This document shows, piece after piece, positions 58,190 to 64,000 of a stretch of 64,000 nt of DNA (its first letter is position 1; every line of letters begins with the position of its first letter). Below the pieces are notes generated by a model, which saw only the letters and a list, made by a program, of their open reading frames with translations, was not told the DNA's origin and did no database searches. This stretch comes from Cryptomeria japonica (lineage: Eukaryota > Streptophyta > Pinopsida > Cupressales > Cupressaceae): the NCBI RefSeq assembly GCF_030272615.1, contig NC_081410.1, forward strand, positions 128,579,640-128,643,639. Reading direction: 5' to 3'. A program made the translations under genes and the position numbers.

Positions 58190-61100
58190 AGAAAGATGTA
58201 TTTACCAAAGCATTTGAACCCTAAATCTATTGAAATGGCATCTTCTTCTATTGATACACCTTTGGTAGTAGAAGTTTTTCAGCAAGCAAGAGCACAATTT
58301 AAAAGACACCCGTTTAAGTTTGTTGAGGATGACCCCAATGGTTCTTTTTCATTTGTTCCCTATGGAGTTTTACATAATGATGATGTCAGAGCATACATTC
58401 ACTGTACAATTGAGGAAACCGAGAATAAGGACACCTTAACCCTATATACTAAACGGATAAGGGATGGAGTTGGAAATCCCAAGCTGGAATATGCATAGTT
58501 GCAAAGGAAGGGTTTTACACAATTTGTTCACTTCATGACATTTGATGAGGATGAATGGGTGAGGTACATTCTGAGTCGTGTGCATAATGAGTTTGTCTGG
58601 CTGGACAAACCATACAAAATAACCATGCAATCAATCCATGTAGTCACATGCTTGAATCAAACTGATGGAAAACCTAATCCGAGAAAGGTAACAAACCCTA
58701 CCATTACAAAGCTAACCGGTGCTCAATTTGACAGCAAATCTATGACCATTGATGATATCTTGGAGCATGATGTGAGATTTGCATCGATGATCATTGACTA
58801 TAAAGTCTATCAGTCTAGAAGATTAAATTTTGTCTCTGGCACAACGATATATCCAACCTATCATATGGTAAAAGAGGATATGCAGTATGATTTGTGTGAA
58901 GTTCTTCTTGAAGAGATCCTGAGAAACTTGAAGAAAATCAAAACTTACATGATGAACATCTTCAAATTCAATTCACTAATTGTTTGTTTAGCATTGTATT
59001 TCATGAATGAGATCCTCAACATAGGCAGAGTCCAATGGTCTTATGACTTACTAGTGGCCTCTCAGATCAAACAAGGTTTGCAAAGATTGGGAAACAAAGA
59101 GAATCAAATAGCTTCCTTGTGGAGCTTCTTCAAAATCTTCCAAGGCAGAATGAAGAACAGAGTAAGGATCCCTAAGGAGGTAGTAGACAAATATGCAGAC
59201 TCTATCTATTTCATGGTAGATAAAGACCAGTGTCATATGGAGGCAATAGAGCCTAGAACATTATGGATAATGCTGATGGATTATGAGGTAGATGCTCAAA
59301 CTCTTGAAGTATATTCTCATCATCTTTTGAGAAAACCGGTTGACCCTTCTGAAAATGTTTTTTGGCACATTCAAGGAGAAAGACATGGAATTGCACAAGA
59401 AGTTCATTTAGGCAGAAAGGAAGAGAAAAGTAACAAAGATGGTTGAGGCTGTAGCAGAACATATGGGTTTTACCAAAGAAGCTATTAAGAAGGCTAAGGA
59501 GAAAGAAGAGATTGAATCTAAGAAGCCTAAGAATGAACGGATTCCTTCTCAGTCAAAGCCTAAGGAGACTAAATCTTCTTCTACTCCAGTGAAGTCATCT
59601 ACAACTCAGATTTTATCTAGAAAAGGAGTGTTAAAGAAGAAGCGGAAGCCTAAGAGAACCTATGTAGTTGTATCCCTTGTTGCTTTTGAGACTGAGTCTA
59701 ATAAGGAAACAAAGAAAGAAAATAAGAAAGGAGAATTTGTCAGAGTGATTAGTAAACCGCAGTCCGGTGGTGCTCAGCTAAGAAAGAAGGCACAATTTGA
59801 ACCCTCTTTGACTGACATGCCTAAAAGAGGAAGAAGGCTAAGAACAAAATTTGACAAGGACCTTGAATTCGGTAAGGTGGAAGGTAAATATACCTTTATT
59901 CCTCCATTAACTGTAAAAGAGTTGACTGATGAAATAGTTAAGGATAGAAATATTAAGAATATCGGTGTATACTATGATGATTTTGATGAAAATGAGCAAA
60001 GGGAAGTTGAGGAAGTTGTTGTGTTGCATTTGCACAACTTTAGCAAGTCATTAATTGAGCTAGAACGTAGTATTCCAAAATATTTGTATAATATTATTGA
60101 TGCTAGAAGGCTTATTGCAAGTAGACTAGATAAGAAAATGAAGAGCATGAATTGATAAATATCAGTGCTTGCATATCTCAAGAAAAAGTTGATAATCTCA
60201 TGGACCTGGCCAACCAGAAGGAATTCAGAAGCAAAAACAGAGTGAATAGGCTTATGTTTGGAAGGGTAGATTAAGTAAGAAAAGAGACTAAATAAATTTG
60301 GAAAAGGTTCTTAAAGAGAAATCAGGTGCCAACCAATGATGATGAATCTTAGAAGGATGATACCTCTCATCCAATAGACCAGACCCATTCAACCCTTGAT
60401 GCTATAGATAGTCAAAATCCTTTGGTTGATCATTTAGACACAGTGGAATTGAAAGGTGAAAAGGCAAAAGAGACACCTAAAGATGTTACTACACCAAGTG
60501 ATGACATCGATGCACAGGTTGAAGATAAGGATAAGGATAAAGAAGGAAAGGTTGTAGCAAGAGAAGAGGTGGATAAGGATAAGGTACAAGAGGAGGGAAA
60601 GTAGAAAACTGACAATGTCCCGGTAGTCATGGCAATTGACACTCCGAAGGAAAAAGGAAAAAGAATACTCCCACAAATCTCCATTAATTTTATAAACCTC
60701 TTGATATTGGACAAATGTCTCCGATAGAAAGGCTAATGATAGCGGCAACAGTCCAGGCTCAAGCTAGTCAGGACTTAGTAAAATCAAAGACCGAGGACAA
60801 GAAACTGATTGAGATGTTTGTTGGTGTTTTATAAAAGGTGGTACCAGAAGTGCAACTAGATCCAAGTTCTAACTCCTCCAGTAAGCTCTTACAATTAATT
60901 AACAATATTAATACCAATTTTGAATCATTGGAGAAGGCAACCACCAAGAAGGTATTGGATAGATTCAAGGAGGCGAGAATGCAAAACTTCCATAAAATGA
61001 TTGAAGATGATAGAGTTAGGTTGAACAAAGGACTACAAACTATCTCTAAGGCTTTGTCTGAAGGTGGTAAGATATATAAGTCTTGTCTTATATTTCCCAA

Positions 61101-61510
61101 GTTCACAGTTGATATAGACAAGAAGATAAGTGTTTTCCAGGGAAAACTTGATAGTTTATCTCAATCATTTGATTCAAATTTTGCCCTTGCCACTAGTGTT
61201 GAAGGTCAGGTGATGGATCTGATAGATCAAATCTCGAGCCTAAATTCAAAAAAAGAGAGAGAAATTTGAGGCAGGTCAGTGAGCTTCGGAGCCTTGTTTC
61301 TCCCTAGATGGACACCATGTTGAGCAATAAAGTTGATTGCTTGAAGATAAATATGGCTCAACCTATTTCATCTAAATTGAAGGATGTGGAGATTTATGCC
61401 TATGTTTTCAATGCATTCATCACAGTTTTACATAACTTGAAGAATGGGTGGGATACCTATTTAGGATTTTTGAAGACCATTTTTGCAGATATCTTCAAGT
61501 ATGTATAAAG
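58190..61510 (+). pseudogene. Unrecognised long gene carried by element G, broken by stops and frameshifts
   Basis: I do not recognise this protein. The first well-supported frame is 58196-58498, ending in a TAG that most simply replaces CAG. It continues in the same frame 58499-59446 (315 codons; IHVVTCLNQTDGKPNPRKV, SGTTIYPTYHMVKEDMQYDL, a hydrophobic LIVCLALYFMNEIL). One base further on, a Lys/Arg-rich frame runs 59439-60155 (KKKRKPKRTYVVV, PKRGRRLRTKFDK). Then come an acidic Asp/Lys repeat region (60422-60604) and a coiled-coil-like end (60838-61269 and 61308-61508). Together it would be roughly 1000 residues: globular N-terminal domain, basic middle, acidic stretch, coiled coil. It has no polymerase, protease or integrase motif. 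It could be an extra ORF of a non-autonomous element family or a captured host gene. Confidence 0.65.
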
Positions 61511-61723
61511 TATCTGGTATATACCCCTGTATATAAGTTTTGGTGTAACACCCCATCTTTGGCATTGCTATCAAAGGGGGAGAGTGGAGTGAAAAATATA
61601 CAGAATGATATAGGTTTTTGAGACTTTGATCTAAGGGGGAGCCTTAGAATTTTGATCTGGTGTACAAGTTTCAACACTTAGTCATTTTTCATGAGTGTTT
61701 CCATCAATGCCAAAGGAGGAGAT
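61511..61723 (+). other. End of element G interior with polypurine tract
   Basis: Non-coding. CCAAAGGAGGAGAT at 61710-61723 directly precedes the 3' LTR start TGTTGG, a typical copia polypurine tract. AAAGGGGGAGAG at 61575 and CTAAGGGGGAGCC at 61632 are further purine runs that could serve as secondary tracts. Confidence 0.75.
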
Positions 61724-62648
61724 TGTTGGCAATTGACACTCATCCAGTGGATACTAATGCATGAATAATGGTCTAGGGTTTTCATTGATGGAAACTCTTC
61801 ACAAAAATCCTATTTGGTAATTATAAATTTTCGTAACCAGAAGTGAATGTGATCTGGTGACAGATAACCAGTATTTTAGGATAAGAAGAGTAGTTTTGGT
61901 CCAGAAGCTTTCCGGTGATTACGGTGGTTACATTCGAGCATGGTATGATAGGGTCAACATATAGAAATTATTTGGACACTATTTGGTTGATCCACATGTG
62001 TTTTTGGTGATCCCGTCTAAGCCGACACCCAATTACATGTTACATTGCATATTGTGCTTGGCCGACTTAATGAATGTTTATTTTGTGGTTGCGGATATAT
62101 ATATAACCGATGTAGAAGATCTTTTTGTATCATGATTTGAGTGAGTTGTGATTGATAAATCCTTTTGGTGCAGTTTCACGTGCGCATTCTTGATCCGGTA
62201 GCTGACTGAGAAGCTGAACATAGCATAGTTCCAAAGCAGATACAATTAGAGTTTTTGCACTTAACCGGAACTCACCCAAGCATTGATTGATGCTATTTTT
62301 GGGGTTCAATAATTGTAGTTATCATTGTAATTGACTTGTAAGTCGGTGAGACTTCCATATTGTAATTGAACCCTTGGTTCTAGGTAGTGTGCCTGAGTGC
62401 AAGTGCATTCCCCTCATGTAATATTTATGTACTCCTGATCACAGTATATGAATATTCCCACCGTGGTTTTTCCCTTTCCGGCTTTCCACGTAAAAATTCT
62501 GGTGTTATGGTTTTGTGGCTGATTATCTTGTGTTTCTGCATTTTCCTTTCTTGCATTTGCTTCTAGTGGTTTGAGAATAAGTTTAAAAGTTATTTACTAG
62601 TAGAACAATGATTCACCCTCCCCCTCTTAGTGTTCTTAGATTACAACA
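61724..62648 (+). repeat. 3' LTR of element G
   Basis: TGTTGGCAATTGAC...TAGATTACAACA, homologous to 47936-48867. TATA-like run TATATATATAA near 62093. Confidence 0.9.
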
Positions 62649-62653
62649 CATAC

Positions 62654-62857
62654 ATCACTCATTCTATCACTAGTACATTATCTTATTTGCATTTTCTCTT
62701 TTGGGAGGAGTTTTCTCCTTTTCTCCATTATTGAGAGATAATTTATGCATGGATACCTAACATAGCCTAGTTGTCAAGACCCATTTTACATCATCATTTA
62801 GCATCTTTCATTATTTTCATAGTAATTTCGTCTCCCTAAGATGCCCTTAAGGGGGGT
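62654..62857 (+). other. Element F tail with polypurine tract
   Basis: Non-coding. Ends CCTTAAGGGGGGT right before the LTR start TGTTAATGTG. TTTTGGGAGGAGTTTTCTCC near 62700 is a short inverted repeat. Confidence 0.65.
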
Positions 62858-63228
62858 TGTTAATGTGAATGAGGTTATTTCCTATTTTGTCATTAGTGGG
62901 AATCTATTCAAATGTTAAGATTACTTAGGTCCTAGGTGTCATTATTCAAAAGTCGTTTAGAATGGGGCCATTTTCACCTCATCAAATTTTAGTTATCTAG
63001 GCATATTTAATATTTTTGTCATGCATTTAATATTTGTATCAAGGGTGGTTGTACATACCCCATCATTATGTGGCTATATAAGCAAGGCATCTCATTGTAT
63101 ATTCTTATTCAGCCATTATTCAATCAATATATTATTAGGCAATTTATCTTACCATTATGTCTTGTGGAAGCTATTTTCATTTAACAAATATTCTAGGGGC
63201 ATCAAGGAGTTACCTATCTACTCCTACA
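62858..63228 (+). repeat. 3' LTR of element F
   Basis: 371 bp, TGTTAATGTGAATGAGG...CTACTCCTACA. TATA box CTATATAAG at 63074-63082. Homologous to 41717-42081 at roughly 80 percent by eye over the part from TAGGTGTCATT onward. Confidence 0.75.
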
Positions 63229-64000
63229 TTAAATACAAAATGGAAAAATGTTTGTTTTATATAATTTTAATTTCCATGCAATTTCTATCTTTCAATTTAA
63301 GAAAGGTAATTTAATTTAAATTGTAGTTGTGTGTATAGTTTTAATACATTTAATTTCTACCAAATTGATTTTGGTAGATTTCATTACTAGTAGCATGTTT
63401 GATTCTATTACATAATTAAAATTTATTTTTCAAGTTTAGTAAGCCTTAGGATGATATAAACCTAAACGAGAGAGGTCTAGAACCTTCAAAATAAAATACC
63501 ATATTGTAGGTCACTTCAGAGAGCATATTGGTTGATGTTAATTAAATTCCAAGTAATTGAACCTAGTACAATGACCTCCAATTTGTGTCAAACTATGTTG
63601 TAAAAAAAAAGTTATAAGAAAGAACATATATGTACGCTTAGGATGGAGGATGGTAGATCTACATTCAAAGACCTAGATGCATTTTAACATGGTTGTTACT
63701 TAGTTGCACTCCATTAGAGTAAGAATGGATGAGGATGATTACTACATGAAGTTATTGTGTTATTCACTAGATTCATGGAATCGCCTTATTATTTAGCTAT
63801 TATGAGCATTAACACTAAGTTGAAAAAGGTAGTTCTATCATTTATTTTTAAATAGATACATATAAGTAATTCTAATTCTAGTAAGGATTCCCTAGCCATT
63901 CTTGATAGTTCAAAGAAAAAGGTGACAAGATTGACAATAAATAAGAGAAGTCTATATCTAAATCCCATAGAAAATCCAAATCTCATTGTAAATCCAAGGT
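63229..64000. other. Right flank, no gene seen
   Basis: AT-rich sequence without recognisable coding content or repeats. Confidence 0.55.

Larger units (their letters stand above)
47936..62648 (+). mobile_element. Element G: copia-type element without pol, carrying an unrecognised gene, host of D
   Basis: LTRs of 932 and 925 bp (47936-48867, 61724-62648) begin TGTTGGCA and end in CAATA or CAACA. The flanks are CATAT (47931-47935) and CATAC (62649-62653), a TSD with one change. The PBS TTGGTATCAAAGCC and polypurine tract CCAAAGGAGGAGAT are typical of Ty1/copia. The inside, about 5.1 kb without D, has a gag remnant with zinc knuckles and a long gene of unknown family. I find no protease, integrase, RT or RNase H motif in it. 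Confidence 0.85.
41717..63228 (+). mobile_element. Element F: old copia-type element with little internal sequence, host of H and G
   Basis: Two related LTRs of about 365 and 371 bp (41717-42081 and 62858-63228) flank a PBS complementary to initiator tRNA-Met and a polypurine tract. Without nested insertions the internal part is only about 2.3 kb (42082-42703, 46510-47930, 62654-62857) and has no polymerase. It is either a non-autonomous derivative or heavily deleted. No matching TSD is visible (AATAT left, TTAAA right), so the pairing of the two LTRs is the least certain boundary call here. Confidence 0.6.

Noticed and set aside
1-64000. tRNA, rRNA or CRISPR loci
   Set aside because: No cloverleaf, rRNA-like or direct repeat-spacer pattern was found by reading; the only tRNA-like sequences are primer-binding sites.

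Overview
This window is plant nuclear DNA from a large, repeat-dominated genome. No intact host gene, tRNA, rRNA or CRISPR array is visible. Almost everything is LTR retrotransposon, arranged as two nests with insertion order readable from 5-bp target-site duplications (TSDs). A big, slowly purged genome such as a conifer or other gymnosperm would fit, but no species-diagnostic gene is present, so that is inference only. Element letters below are mine.

Layout. (1) 1-5696: element A, minus strand, a Tat-like Ty3/gypsy element cut by the window edge (gag, long leader, 5' LTR). (2) 6324-39924: element E, minus strand, an old gag-only gypsy element (TSD AAAAT at both ends). Its gag is split by element X (10941-38843, minus strand, TSD ATATG), a complete Tat-like gypsy element related to A. 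The 3' LTR of X is in turn split by element B (12017-24689, plus strand, TSD GGGAT), which carries protease-RT-RNase H-integrase but no recognisable gag, plus an antisense Plant Mobile Domain (PMD) gene. (3) About 41717-63228: element F, a poorly coding copia-type element. It contains a 3.8-kb apparent solo LTR H (42709-46504) and element G (47936-62648), a copia-type element that lacks pol but carries a zinc-knuckle gag remnant and an unrecognised long gene. G contains element D (50321-58056, plus strand, TSD AAAAG), a young gag-only gypsy element with one intact 1147-codon ORF.

Main point. D and E encode Gag and no polymerase; B encodes the polymerase and no Gag. The three share the LTR start TGTAGCRTC and the polypurine tract. 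B and D also share a 20-of-21-nt primer-binding region and a hairpin-bearing module, and all three carry hairpins with GGCGCC loops. This looks like a possible two-component retrotransposon in which the gag-bearing and pol-bearing RNAs complement each other. The proteins of B and D overlap only in a protease-like region: in B the active-site aspartate sits in a normal context, while in D and E that motif is altered.

Other notable points. The 2480-codon gag-pol frame of X has 11 stop codons but no frameshift, the stops being of the kind left by cytosine deamination. The X and A leaders are peppered with GCGCT(A) words. The antisense PMD gene in B keeps its introns. The LTRs of B appear more diverged than those of the older X that contains it.
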